Assembly (NCBI RefSeq): GCF_900113015.1
Contig: NZ_FONV01000029.1
Span: 1 to 64,000, forward strand
Origin: Actinoplanes philippinensis
GTDB lineage: Bacteria > Actinomycetota > Actinomycetes > Mycobacteriales > Micromonosporaceae
Direction of reading: 5' to 3'
Length of the DNA stretch: 64,000 nucleotides
This document shows, in pieces, positions 36,101-44,136 of the stretch; the stretch's first letter is position 1, and each line of letters begins with the position of its first letter. The position numbers were made by a program, and so were the translations under genes. The notes below the pieces were generated by a model. It did no database searches. It was not told where the DNA came from and worked only from the letters and a program-made list of their open reading frames with translations.

Positions 36101-37204
36101 CTCGGTGAACTCACGGTCGGCCGGGACCAGCACGGACCGCTGGCCGGGCAGCCCCGGGCCCATGTAGCCCATCTCGCGCCCGCCCATCGCGTTGGGCTGG
36201 CCGGTGAGCGAGAACGGGCCGCTGCCGGTACGGCAGATCGCGCCGGTCGCCAGATGCAGGTTGATCAGGGCGTTGGTGTTCCAGGTGCCGTGGGTGCTCT
36301 GGTTGAGGCCCATGGTCCAGAGGCTGACCCAGTTGCCGGCCGCGCCGATCCACGCGGCCGCGGTCCGGATGTCGGCCTCGGCGAGCCCGGTCAGCTCGGC
36401 AACCCGGTCCGGTGGGTAGTCGGCCAGGAACTCCGGCATCGCCTCCCAGCCCTCGGTCCACGCCTCGATGAAGCCGAGGTCCGGCGTGATCAGCCCGAGC
36501 AGGCCGTTGAGCAGCGCGAGGTCGGCGCCGGGCCGGATCTGCAGGAAGAGGTCGGCCTTCTCGGCGGTGGCGGTGCGCCGCGGGTCGACGACGATCAGCT
36601 TGGCGCCGGCCTTGACCCGCTCCATCATGCGCAGGAAGAGGATCGGGTGGCAGTCGGCCATGTTCGAGCCGATCACCAGGAACACGTCGGCGTGGTCCAG
36701 GTCGTCGTAGGAGCCGGGCGGCCCGTCGGCGCCGAGCGACAGTTTGTATCCGGTGCCCGCGCTCGCCATGCAGAGCCGCGAGTTGGACTCGATGTTGTTG
36801 GTCCCGATGAAGCCTTTGACCAGCTTGTTGGCGAGGTACTGCGCCTCCAGGGTCATCTGGCCGGAGACGTACATGGCGAAGGCGTCCGGGCCGTGCTCGT
36901 CGACGATCGCGCGCAGCCGCCGGGCGGTCTCGCTGATCGCCGCGTCCACTGCCAGCGGCGCGGGGGCGGCCCCGCGGGCGGGACGGACCAGCGCGGTGTC
37001 CAGCCGGCCGGGCGCGGCGAGGAGCTCGGCGCTGGTCGCGCCCTTGGTGCAGAGGCGGCCCGCGTTGGCCGGGTGCCCCCGGTCGCCGCTCGCCTTGATC
37101 ACCTTCAGCGGGCCGTCGTCCTGGCGCGCCACGTCGAGCACCATCCCGCAGCCGACGCCGCAGTACCCGCACACGGTTCTCACCTGGGTGACATCGGCAG
37201 CCAC
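33143..37204 (-). CDS. Fused assimilatory nitrate reductase: molybdopterin domain plus flavodoxin/FAD/NADPH reductase
   Basis: The 1353-residue protein is a fusion. Residues 1-730 form a molybdopterin oxidoreductase with an N-terminal 4Fe-4S site (Cys12, Cys15, Cys19 in 'CGYCGVGCGM' and Cys52), 'SNSRLCMASAGTGYK', 'VIGSNMADCHPI' and the C-terminal MGD-binding 'NTGRLQHQWHTMTKTG'. Residues after about 830 are CysJ-like: flavodoxin 'WASQTGNAEDFA', FAD 'RHYSISS' and NADP 'MVGPGTGVAPFLGF', ending in 'RYVRDVY'. It should reduce nitrate to nitrite in the cytoplasm, taking electrons directly from NADPH. No nitrite reductase is in the window. Of two GTG codons (37210 and 37204), the second is spaced properly from AAGGGG. 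A GlnR box lies upstream. Confidence 0.92.
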   Translation of the reverse strand: MAADVTQVRTVCGYCGVGCGMVLDVARQDDGPLKVIKASGDRGHPANAGRLCTKGATSAELLAAPGRLDTALVRPARGAAPAPLAVDAAISETARRLRAIVDEHGPDAFAMYVSGQMTLEAQYLANKLVKGFIGTNNIESNSRLCMASAGTGYKLSLGADGPPGSYDDLDHADVFLVIGSNMADCHPILFLRMMERVKAGAKLIVVDPRRTATAEKADLFLQIRPGADLALLNGLLGLITPDLGFIEAWTEGWEAMPEFLADYPPDRVAELTGLAEADIRTAAAWIGAAGNWVSLWTMGLNQSTHGTWNTNALINLHLATGAICRTGSGPFSLTGQPNAMGGREMGYMGPGLPGQRSVLVPADREFTEKVWGVPAGTLRTEVGKGTVDMFEQMAAGRIKACWIICTNPVASVGNRRTVIAGLEAAELVITQDAFAETETNAYADIALPAAMWSEADGIMINSERNLTLVHPVVPAPGGALPDWQIIARVAAEMGYGPAFGYGSAEEILEEITTFANPQTGYDLRGVTYERLARGPVQWPAAPGGPDRNPIRYRTADGGLRFATPSGRAVFHARPHTDPAEMPDDDYPFVLNTGRLQHQWHTMTKTGKIAKLNRLNPEPFLEINAIDAERHEIAAGDLVEIASRRGRAVLPAVVTGRVQPGACFAPIHWNDLFGEYVSVNAVTSDAVDPISFQPELKVCAVALTRVAAAPAPVPAGPGRPGVLGGHSIAEAALSVEANAVLARLGLDPAPPVLDEGQRRYLAGFLAGATLRPEPAALPANAPFDAATAMWVNGLLAGVLSPVPSPALDREAKPAAGRLQVLWASQTGNAEDFARTVAGRLAETGRQVSVLGMDGPAADLLDPGADVLVVTSTFGDGDAPDNGSTFWDSLTGDSAPRLDGQRYAVLAFGDSSYDDFCGHGRRLDERLAELGAVRLAPRADCEPDFEETADGWLATVLAALTPTASPASAATPAAPVAAAPARDAPAKAAPVTAALVGNRLLSGPGSAKEVRQFTFDTGGLLDYRAGDALGVWPVNGDDLVTEWLEVTGLAADTTVTIDRVGDVSLAEALTRHLDITRITTDLLRFVADRSGSGHLKTLLRAGNKGELAKWTWGRQAVDVLAEHPVDADARELAGVLKRLQPRHYSISSTPVTDPGLVSLTVSVVRFDNHRGRSRKGVCSTHLADAPAGAEAPVFVQRAPHFRVPADPNTPMIMVGPGTGVAPFLGFLHERQVTGAPGGNWLFFGEQRSATDFYYAEELEALRADGILSRFDTAFSRDQRSKIYVQDRMREKGAMLWAWLQAGACLYVCGDASRMARDVDRALHDIAVNHGRLTEEAATAYLKQLATDKRYVRDVY

Positions 37205-37251
37205 GGACACCCCTTTATGTTCAGCTCGCCCGTCAAACCTAGAAAGCCCCG

Positions 37252-37289
37252 GTTTCCACGTGGTCACTTGAAGGTGCGTCGACGATTAC
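37252..37289 (-). promoter_or_regulatory. GlnR box upstream of the nitrate reductase gene
   Basis: Read on the minus strand, four 5-mers occur with exact 6-nt spacers: GTAAT, CGCAC, GTGAC and GAAAC. This is the a1-b1-a2-b2 pattern of GlnR (gTnAC-n6-GaAAC repeated), with the second pair perfect and the first pair degenerate. It lies about 50-85 nt before the start codon. GlnR activates nitrate assimilation genes under nitrogen limitation. Confidence 0.8.
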
Positions 37290-37332
37290 CCGGAGGTCAC
37301 CTCACCCGGCCGGACGTTGTGAGTGGCGGGCG

Positions 37333-39807
37333 TCACCGTACGGTCGTGGCCGCCGTCGCCGACAGGGTGCCGTCGGGCAGCTGGAGCCGGAACTCGTAGC
37401 GGTGGCCGGCGGTCAGCAGCGCCGTCTGGTAGCGGGCGCCGGTGACCGGGAACGGGTCGGTGCGCCACTGCTCCCCCGCCGTCGTGTCCCGCAGCTGCAC
37501 CCGGTAGGTCAGCCCGCGCCGGATCTCGGTCCACACGACGGTGACCTCGCCGGCCCGGTCGCTGCGGGCGCTGACCTTGCTGGGCACGGCGGACGGCAGC
37601 CGCACCCGCACCGTCGCCGAGCGTGGGCCCGAGCCGCCGTCGTTGACCGCGGCGACCGCGAACTCGTACTCGTGACCGTCGGCCAGGTGGTGCACGACAG
37701 CGCTGCCGCCCTTGACGGCGATCTCGTCCTCGGCCAGCTCCGTCTCGCCGGCGGTGAGGTCGCGGCGGGAGATCTTGTACCACTCGGCGCCGGTGGGCTT
37801 CCAGGTCAGCTCGACCGAGCCCAGTTCCGCCTCGGCTCGCAGCCGCTCCGGCGCCGCGGCCGGGGCGGCCACCACCGCACGGATCCGGATCGGCAGCGAC
37901 TTCTCGCCCGCGCCCCCGGAGTTGACGGCGGCGACGGCCAGTTCGTACTCGCGGCCGTGCCGCAGCGGCACGGTGTCGAAGCTGGTCCGGCCGGTGGGGC
38001 CGGGCAGCCCCCAGTCGGCGACGCCGACCTCGCGGGTGAACACCTGGTAGGTGAGGTCCGGCGCCACTGCGGGCCAGGTCAGGTGCACCGACCCGTCGGG
38101 GCGGGCCTCGGCCGTGGGCATCGCGGGCGCCGGCGGCGGGGTCACCCGGGGCGTGACCCGCACCCCCCGGGACGGTGGGCTGTCCCCGCCGCCACCCACG
38201 GCCACCACGGTGATCTCGTACTCGTGGCCGTGCGTCAGCGGGCCGATGGTGGCGCTCACCCCGGGGAAGGCGCCGGCCTCCGCGGGCTTCTCCTGGCCGC
38301 CGGTGACGTCGCGGTGGAAGACCTTGACGAGCTGGACGAACGGGATCTGCCCCCAGTGCACGGTGACCCGGCCGTCGGGCAGAGCCCGGACCTCGACGAC
38401 GCCCGGAGCGTCCGGCGGCGGCACCGTCGCCCGCATCGCGGCGGCCGTGGACAGCGCGCTCTCGCCCCGCAACGAGACGGCGGAGACGGCGAACTCGTAG
38501 TCGTGGCCGTCGGTCAGGAACTCCGAGCGGAACGTCGTGGCCGCGCCGGGGCCGTCGGGCAGGCGGACGAAATGGGTCTGCCCGGCGGTGACGTCCCGCC
38601 GGTACACCTCGTAGGAGACGCCCTGCCCGGCGACCGGCTGCCAGGCCAGGCTCGCCGTGCCGGCGCCACCGACGGCGGCGGTCAGCCCCTGGGGCGCCGC
38701 CGGGCCGCGCCCGGTCCCGGCCGGGGGCCACGTGACCTCGGCGAACCGCGGCCGGTAGATGCTCGCGTCGGCGTAGGTGACCGCCTCGTCGAGGTTGTTG
38801 ACGTTGTACGACACGAGCAGCCGCCCCTTGCGCGACAGCTCGAGGTGCAGGTCGGCGTCGTACACGATGTTGCCCTGGGCCACCTCGGGCGCGCGGAACA
38901 GATAGTGCGGCCCCTGGAACGGCCCGGTCGGGGAGTCCGCCGTGTACGCCACGAAGTCGGCGCTGAAGATCAGGTTGTTCTCGTGGGTGACCAGCACGTA
39001 CTGATCGCCCACCCGGCGGACGCCGTAGTTGGTGCCCACGCCGCTGAGCAGGCGCGCCGAGTCGGCCTCGGTGGCGGACCAGCCACCGCCCGTCCAGAAC
39101 TCCCAGGCCCCGGCCAGGTCGGGGGTGCTGGTCCGGGCCACGTGCGCGAACTTCATCGCGCCGGAGCCCTCGGTGCCGTAGATGTAGTAGCGCCCGCCCT
39201 CGGAGAGGATCTCGGAGCCCCACGAGATCCGGTCGCCGAGCGGCAGCTTGCGCACCGGGCCGGGGGTCAGGCTGCTCTCGGTGAAGTCGGCCAGCACCGT
39301 CCCGGTCAGCTTGTGGTCCAGGGGGCCGGCGCCGGAGCGCCGGTACGAGTTGGCGAGCACCTGCACCCGCCCGCCGAAGGCCGCCCCGTCGCCGATCCAG
39401 GTGAACTCGCCGGCGGCCGGCGACGGCACGAGAGCGGCCGGGTCGGACGCGATGCCGCCGTAGTGGAGACGGCCCAGCCTGCCGTTCTCCTGGACGATCG
39501 CCGAGTTGCTGATCAGGCCGGAGGCGCGGGGCCGGGAGCCGTCCTCGCCGGGGCTGCCCAGGAAGGTGTCGGAGAACAGCCAGAGGGTGCGGTCACCGGA
39601 GAGCGGCACCGAGGCGGTCCGGTCGGCGCCCAGCCAGGTGCCGGAGGTGTCGCCGTACTCCTGGAACATGGCGGTCAGCTGCTCCGGAGCGAACCTGCCC
39701 ACCTCGTCGCCGGAGTCGTCGGACCAGGCCACGGCCGTCACCAGCGCTCCGGCGGCCATGGCTGCGGCCACGCCGCCGAAAAGGACGCGACGCGTCACCG
39801 TACGCAA
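37333..39807 (-). CDS. Exported DUF4185-type beta-propeller protein with five fibronectin type III domains
   Basis: The 824-residue protein has a signal or anchor helix (about 8-28). A propeller-like domain follows (about 40-345) with 'LWLFSDTFLGSP', 'ISNSAIVQENGRL', 'WIGDGAAF' and 'ISWGSEILSEGGRYYIYGTE', the DUF4185 pattern related to five-bladed glycosidase folds. About five FN3 domains follow (from about 350 to the end), each closing with 'HGHEYEFAVAAVN'-type strands. It probably acts on or binds extracellular polysaccharide. No catalytic acid pair can be assigned by eye. The start is TTG 39807 behind GGGGG (GTG 39798 is possible). It lies in the envelope glycan block, just downstream of the flippase gene, and may be co-transcribed. 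Confidence 0.8.
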   Translation of the reverse strand: MRTVTRRVLFGGVAAAMAAGALVTAVAWSDDSGDEVGRFAPEQLTAMFQEYGDTSGTWLGADRTASVPLSGDRTLWLFSDTFLGSPGEDGSRPRASGLISNSAIVQENGRLGRLHYGGIASDPAALVPSPAAGEFTWIGDGAAFGGRVQVLANSYRRSGAGPLDHKLTGTVLADFTESSLTPGPVRKLPLGDRISWGSEILSEGGRYYIYGTEGSGAMKFAHVARTSTPDLAGAWEFWTGGGWSATEADSARLLSGVGTNYGVRRVGDQYVLVTHENNLIFSADFVAYTADSPTGPFQGPHYLFRAPEVAQGNIVYDADLHLELSRKGRLLVSYNVNNLDEAVTYADASIYRPRFAEVTWPPAGTGRGPAAPQGLTAAVGGAGTASLAWQPVAGQGVSYEVYRRDVTAGQTHFVRLPDGPGAATTFRSEFLTDGHDYEFAVSAVSLRGESALSTAAAMRATVPPPDAPGVVEVRALPDGRVTVHWGQIPFVQLVKVFHRDVTGGQEKPAEAGAFPGVSATIGPLTHGHEYEITVVAVGGGGDSPPSRGVRVTPRVTPPPAPAMPTAEARPDGSVHLTWPAVAPDLTYQVFTREVGVADWGLPGPTGRTSFDTVPLRHGREYELAVAAVNSGGAGEKSLPIRIRAVVAAPAAAPERLRAEAELGSVELTWKPTGAEWYKISRRDLTAGETELAEDEIAVKGGSAVVHHLADGHEYEFAVAAVNDGGSGPRSATVRVRLPSAVPSKVSARSDRAGEVTVVWTEIRRGLTYRVQLRDTTAGEQWRTDPFPVTGARYQTALLTAGHRYEFRLQLPDGTLSATAATTVR

Positions 39808-39828
39808 TGCCCAGACCCCCGTCCGCTG

Positions 39829-41043
39829 TCACTCGACGGAGAGAATCGCACCCTCAGATTGCCTTTCGGTAACGGATGTCCGGAGTCGTACCGTTACCAG
39901 CACGCTCGTCACCACCAGGGCGGCCGCGGCTGCTCCGAGGGCGGCCCACGCCACGGCCACCAGTGTGTGCGGGACGATCAACCAGACCGCGGCGACCAGC
40001 AGCGCGGTGACCACCCACAGCGGCGCCGACGGCCACCGGGCGCCCGCCGCCACCTGCGCGTTGATCAGCATGAACACCAGCCCGTAACAGGCGCCGGTGG
40101 CCGCGAAGATCGGCGCGTAGCGGCCCAGGCCGTCGTAGGCCGCGCCACCGGCGAGCCGGAACGCCAGGCCACCGGCGAGCGCGGCGGCGGTCACCAGGAA
40201 CGCCCCGCACGCGCCGACGAGCAGCAGGCCGAGACGCAGCGTGCGCCGATCGCCCTGCGCCAGCCGGGGCAGCGCCAGCACCGTGACCACCTGCGGCGCC
40301 CAGAGCGCGCCCTTGGTCAGGACGGTGCCGACCGCGTAGGCGCCCGAGACGTCGGGGGGAAGAAAACGACGGGACAGGAGCAGATCGGCGTACGACACGA
40401 CGAGCGTCGCGAGGGTGGCGGCGCCCGCCGTGAAGACCGCCCGGACGGCCAGGGGATCACCGGACACGCGTGTCCCCGGGCGCCGGGCCAGCAGGTGCAG
40501 CACCGGCAGGGCGAGGAGCACCGTCGCCGCGCCGATCAGCAGCGAGGTGGTCAGGCTCGCGCCGGCGGCCAGGCCCAGCACCACCCCGCCGTACCGGCCG
40601 CCGGCCACCACGGCCAGCCCCGCGGCGAGCGGCAGGAACCGCTCGTCGCCCTGCATCTCGCCGAGCCACCGCCCGGCCGCCACCACGCCCACGGTGGACG
40701 CCGCGGCCAGCGCCGTCGCCATGGCCGGCAGGCGCAGCACCACCACCGCGACCGGGAGCACCGCCACCAGCACACCGGCCGCCGCCAGCACCGTGAGCAG
40801 GGCCGACCGGCCGGCCGGGGACGGGCCGACACGGGCCCGGTGCACGGCCACCGCGATCTGCAGGCCGGTGCTCGCCACCCCGACGATCGCGGTCATCGCG
40901 AGCAGCGTGGCCAGCACACTCAGGTCGGCCGCGGTCAGGCGGCGCGCGCCGATCACGGGCACGACATACGCCAGCGCGTTGGCGAGCACACCGGCGACGG
41001 TGACCGCCAGTCCCGCCGTGCCGATACCGCTCAGCTTCGCCAT
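39829..41043 (-). CDS. Flippase-like polysaccharide export membrane protein
   Basis: The 404-residue protein is highly hydrophobic with about 12 predicted spans. Its start 'GTAGLAVTVAGVLANALAYVVPVIGARRLTAADLSVLATLLA' and middle 'YADLLLSRRFLPPDVSGAYAVGTVLTKGALWAPQVV' resemble Wzx/MOP-superfamily proteins that flip lipid-linked glycans. ATG 41043 follows AGGGA. It is divergent (58 bp) from a large membrane protein gene and is followed 21 bp on by the DUF4185-FN3 gene. The glycan type is unknown, but the neighbouring AftD-type gene suggests an arabinose-containing envelope polymer. Confidence 0.75.
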   Translation of the reverse strand: MAKLSGIGTAGLAVTVAGVLANALAYVVPVIGARRLTAADLSVLATLLAMTAIVGVASTGLQIAVAVHRARVGPSPAGRSALLTVLAAAGVLVAVLPVAVVVLRLPAMATALAAASTVGVVAAGRWLGEMQGDERFLPLAAGLAVVAGGRYGGVVLGLAAGASLTTSLLIGAATVLLALPVLHLLARRPGTRVSGDPLAVRAVFTAGAATLATLVVSYADLLLSRRFLPPDVSGAYAVGTVLTKGALWAPQVVTVLALPRLAQGDRRTLRLGLLLVGACGAFLVTAAALAGGLAFRLAGGAAYDGLGRYAPIFAATGACYGLVFMLINAQVAAGARWPSAPLWVVTALLVAAVWLIVPHTLVAVAWAALGAAAAALVVTSVLVTVRLRTSVTERQSEGAILSVE

Positions 41044-41101
41044 GCTCGTCCCTGCTTCTCCGTGCCCGGGTACGTGGATCACACTAGGGGAGCGACCGAG
41101 G

Positions 41102-42661
41102 ATGAGGAGGTCCGCCCTGCGACGGCTCGCTCTGCCGGTCACGGCGCTGATCGTCACGGTGCTCGTGCTGGCTCCGCTGGCCGCGCCGGGCTACGTGCTC
41201 TCCTACGACATGGTGTTCGTGCCGCGGCAGCCGCTGCGGTGGGATCTGGTGCTGCCGTCGGCGACCCTGCCCCGGGCGGTCCCGCTCGACGCGCTGGTCT
41301 CGCTGGCCACCCAGGTTGTGCCGGGCTGGCTGCTGCAGCGGCTGGCGCTGGCGGCGATCCTGATGCTCGCCGCGGTCGGCGCGGGCCGGCTGGTCCCGGC
41401 CGAGCGGACCGGCGCCCGGCTGGTGGCGGCGGTCGCCTACGCATGGACGCCGTACCTGGCCGAGCGGCTGTTGCTCGGGCAGTGGGGTCTGCTGCTGGCG
41501 TACGCCGCACTGCCCTGGCTGGCCGCCGCCGCGCTGCGGGTGCGTGCCGGGGACCGCCGGGCGCTGCTGCCGCTGGCCGGCTGGGCGGCGCTCGCCGCGA
41601 TCACGCCGACCGGTGGGCTGATCGCGCTGGCCACGGTCGCGGCGCTGGCCACGTCCTGGCTCGCGGCCGGGATGACGCTGCTGGTCAACGTGCCGTGGCT
41701 GCTGGCGGTCGCGCTGACCGACGCGGACGCGCGCAGCGACCCGGACGGGGTGGCCGCGTTCGCCGCCCGCGGGAACGACTGGACCGGGGCGCTGGGCGCG
41801 CTGCTCGGCACCGGCGGGACGTGGAACGCGCAGACCGTGCTGCCGAGCCGGGCGTCGGTGCTGGCCCCGGCCGGGACGCTGGCGCTGCTGGCGCTCGCCG
41901 GGTTCGGGATGCGCGAGCTGTGGCGACGCTGGCCGGTCGGCGCCGCCACGCGGCTGGCGGCGGTGGCTGCGGGCGGATTCGCGGTGGCGCTGCTCGGGGC
42001 GGTTCCGGGTGTGCGCGACGGGCTGGCGTGGCTGGTCGAGACGGTGCCCGGGGCGGGACTGCTGCGGGACGGGCAGAAGTTCGTCATGCCGTACACCCTC
42101 CTGCTCTGTCTCGCGGTGGCGCTCGGCGCCGAGCGTGCCGCGGCCCGGATCGCGGACCGCACCGCCGGGCGGGTGGTGCTCGGCGCCGTGCTGTTGCTGC
42201 CGGTGGCGCTGCAGCCGGATCTGGCGTTCGGCGCCGGGAACCGGCTGCGGCCGGTGGCCTACCCGGCGGACTTCGCGGTGGTCGCGCGCCTGGTGGCCGC
42301 CGATCCCGGTCCGGTGGTGTCGCTGCCGCTGGCCGCCTATCACCGTTATCCCTGGAACCACGGCCGGACCGTGCTGGACCCGCTGCCCCGCTGTCTCGAC
42401 GCCGAGGTGCTGACCGACGACCGGCTGGTGGTCGGGCGGATCGTGGTGGGCGGCGAGGACCGCCGGGCCGCCGCGATCCGGCAAGCCCTCACCACCGGTG
42501 CTCCGCTGGCCGATCTGGGGGTGCGGTGGGTGGTGGTGCAGCGGGTCGTGGGCGCTCCCGCGGTCCCGGTCACCTCTCTGACCGGACTACGGTTGGTGCA
42601 CGACGGGACCGATCTGGATCTGTACGAGAACACCCTTCGCAGGGAAGTTACTACGTGGTAG
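41102..42661 (+). CDS. Large membrane protein, glycosyltransferase-C/YfhO-like, unknown function
   Basis: The 519-residue protein has about 10-11 predicted spans, an early exterior segment 'GYVLSYDMVFVPRQPL' and a C-terminal soluble part of about 150 residues ('VVSLPLAAYHRYPWNHGRTVLDPLPR'). Several actinobacterial GT-C-fold proteins have this plan: an acidic residue in the first exterior loop and a periplasmic C-terminal domain. I cannot name a donor or acceptor. ATG 41102 follows GAGG. The DUF2613 gene is 44 bp downstream in the same direction, so both are probably in one transcript. Confidence 0.7.
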   Translation: MRRSALRRLALPVTALIVTVLVLAPLAAPGYVLSYDMVFVPRQPLRWDLVLPSATLPRAVPLDALVSLATQVVPGWLLQRLALAAILMLAAVGAGRLVPAERTGARLVAAVAYAWTPYLAERLLLGQWGLLLAYAALPWLAAAALRVRAGDRRALLPLAGWAALAAITPTGGLIALATVAALATSWLAAGMTLLVNVPWLLAVALTDADARSDPDGVAAFAARGNDWTGALGALLGTGGTWNAQTVLPSRASVLAPAGTLALLALAGFGMRELWRRWPVGAATRLAAVAAGGFAVALLGAVPGVRDGLAWLVETVPGAGLLRDGQKFVMPYTLLLCLAVALGAERAAARIADRTAGRVVLGAVLLLPVALQPDLAFGAGNRLRPVAYPADFAVVARLVAADPGPVVSLPLAAYHRYPWNHGRTVLDPLPRCLDAEVLTDDRLVVGRIVVGGEDRRAAAIRQALTTGAPLADLGVRWVVVQRVVGAPAVPVTSLTGLRLVHDGTDLDLYENTLRREVTTW

Positions 42662-42705
42662 CGTCCCGCGCACGCAGAGCACATGGTCCACAGGAGGAGT
42701 CACGA

Positions 42706-42867
42706 ATGCGCAAGACCCTACCGCTCGTCCTCGCCGGGGTCGCGGCCCTGGCACTGGGGATCCTCGGCACCGCGGCCCTGGCGGCGAGCGTCATCAGCTC
42801 GCCGACCGAGGCCGCGGCCGGCATCGACGAGGCGTCCCTGACGACGGGCGTCTACGGCACCAGGTGA
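42706..42867 (+). CDS. DUF2613-family small membrane protein
   Basis: The 53-residue protein consists of a basic start, one membrane span ('VLAGVAALALGILGTAALAA') and a short exterior tail ending 'TTGVYGTR'. It matches DUF2613 (PF11021) in length and layout. In mycobacteria the homologue Rv0236A lies next to aftD, and here too an aftD-type gene follows after one gene. GGAGGAG 7-13 nt upstream of the ATG is a strong ribosome site. Its last 16 bp overlap the end of the convergent GT4 gene. A helper role for an arabinan-making enzyme is inference. Confidence 0.75.
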   Translation: MRKTLPLVLAGVAALALGILGTAALAASVISSPTEAAAGIDEASLTTGVYGTR

Positions 42868-44054
42868 GTGCGTGGTCCCGGCGCTGCCGCCGGGACCATC
42901 ACCGGCCGCTCCACGAGGGCGGCGAATTTCTCCCCCGCCGCCGGCCAGGTGAAGTGATCCGCGTGCACCCGTGCCGCGCTGCCCATCTCGGCGCGCAGAG
43001 CATCGTCGGCGAGCAGTGACCGTACCTTCGCGATGAAGTCGGCCGGATCGTCGGCCAGCAGCCCGGTCTTCCCGTCCACCAGGGACTCCTCCACGCCACC
43101 GGCGCCCCGGAAGGCGATGTTCGGCGTGCCGACCGCGCCGGCCTCGACGATGGTCAGGCCCCAGCCCTCCTTGAGCGACGGGGTCAGCGCGACCCACGCC
43201 CGGCTCATCAGGACCCGCTTCTCCTCGTCGCTGACGAAACCGGCGAACCGCACCCGGTCGGCGATCCCGAGCGTGACGGCGTACTCCTTCAGCTCGTCCT
43301 CCCACCAGCCCTGCCCGGCGACCGTCAGGGTCAGGCCGGGGAACTCGCCGGCGAGGCCGGCCACCGCGTCCAGCGCCATCTCGACCCGCTTGTGCGGGAC
43401 CAGCCGGCCCACCACGACCAGGGACGGATCCGGGGTACGGGCCACCGGCGCCGCCGGCCTCATCTCCGGCGTGCCGTTGTGGATGATCGACACCCGGCGC
43501 GGGTCGACGCCGAGCACCGCCAGCTCGTCGCGGGTGGCGGCGGAGACGGTCACGTAGCGGCAGTGGCGGTACACCCGCGGCGCCAGCCACGACTCGATCC
43601 ACCAGCCGATCCGGGCGAGCCGCGGAGTCAGCACCACCGGCCACTGCTCCCGGTGCACGTGGTGCACAAGGGCGATGACCGGACAGAACGCCCAGAGAGG
43701 AGAAAGGAACGGCAAACCGTTACCGACATCGACGATCACGTCGGGGCGGCCACCGTGCCGGCGGCTCAGCGGCCCGAAGCCGAGAACGCCGATCAGATAG
43801 AGCAGCGCGGCCTGAAGATAGACGGTGTGGCGCCCACCGCGACGCACGACGCGAAGCCCCGCCGCGGTCACCTCGTCCGCCGGGCCATCGCTGTGAGCTG
43901 CGCAGAAGAGCGTGACCCGGTGCCCCCGGCGGATCAGTTCCGCGGCGATCTTCTCCACGTAGACTTCTGATCCGCCACCGTGGGGATTACGAGTGTCCCG
44001 CCAGTTGAGGAACAGAACGTGCCGATTTCCGGCGGCCGGTATGTCCACTGTCAC
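42852..44054 (-). CDS. Glycosyltransferase family 4 protein
   Basis: The 400-residue protein has the two-Rossmann GT-B fold. N-terminal 'LFLNWRDTRNPHGGGSEVYVEKIAAELIRRGHRVTLFCA' is the acceptor domain. 'VVVGRLVPHKRVEMALDAVAGL' opens the donor domain, and the E-x7-E motif is 'KEGWGLTIVEAG'. It uses a nucleotide sugar in the cytoplasm. The Rv0225-like GTs of the mycobacterial aftD neighbourhood share this plan. GTG 44054 is the longest start, but GTG 44048 is better spaced from AGAGG. It is divergent from the AftD-type gene. Confidence 0.9.
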   Translation of the reverse strand: MTVDIPAAGNRHVLFLNWRDTRNPHGGGSEVYVEKIAAELIRRGHRVTLFCAAHSDGPADEVTAAGLRVVRRGGRHTVYLQAALLYLIGVLGFGPLSRRHGGRPDVIVDVGNGLPFLSPLWAFCPVIALVHHVHREQWPVVLTPRLARIGWWIESWLAPRVYRHCRYVTVSAATRDELAVLGVDPRRVSIIHNGTPEMRPAAPVARTPDPSLVVVGRLVPHKRVEMALDAVAGLAGEFPGLTLTVAGQGWWEDELKEYAVTLGIADRVRFAGFVSDEEKRVLMSRAWVALTPSLKEGWGLTIVEAGAVGTPNIAFRGAGGVEESLVDGKTGLLADDPADFIAKVRSLLADDALRAEMGSAARVHADHFTWPAAGEKFAALVERPVMVPAAAPGPRTHLVP

Positions 44055-44136
44055 CTCTACTAGCGAGTAATATTCGCGGGTCGCGTCACACTATGGGGCT
44101 GTCCAGTAACTCCGCAATGGCGGAACAGGGAGAAAA

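Noticed and set aside
37402..42867. A plus-strand open frame of 1821 codons
   Set aside because: It is antisense to the DUF4185-FN3 and flippase genes and has no domain character. Only its last 53 codons are real, as the DUF2613 gene with its own ribosome site.
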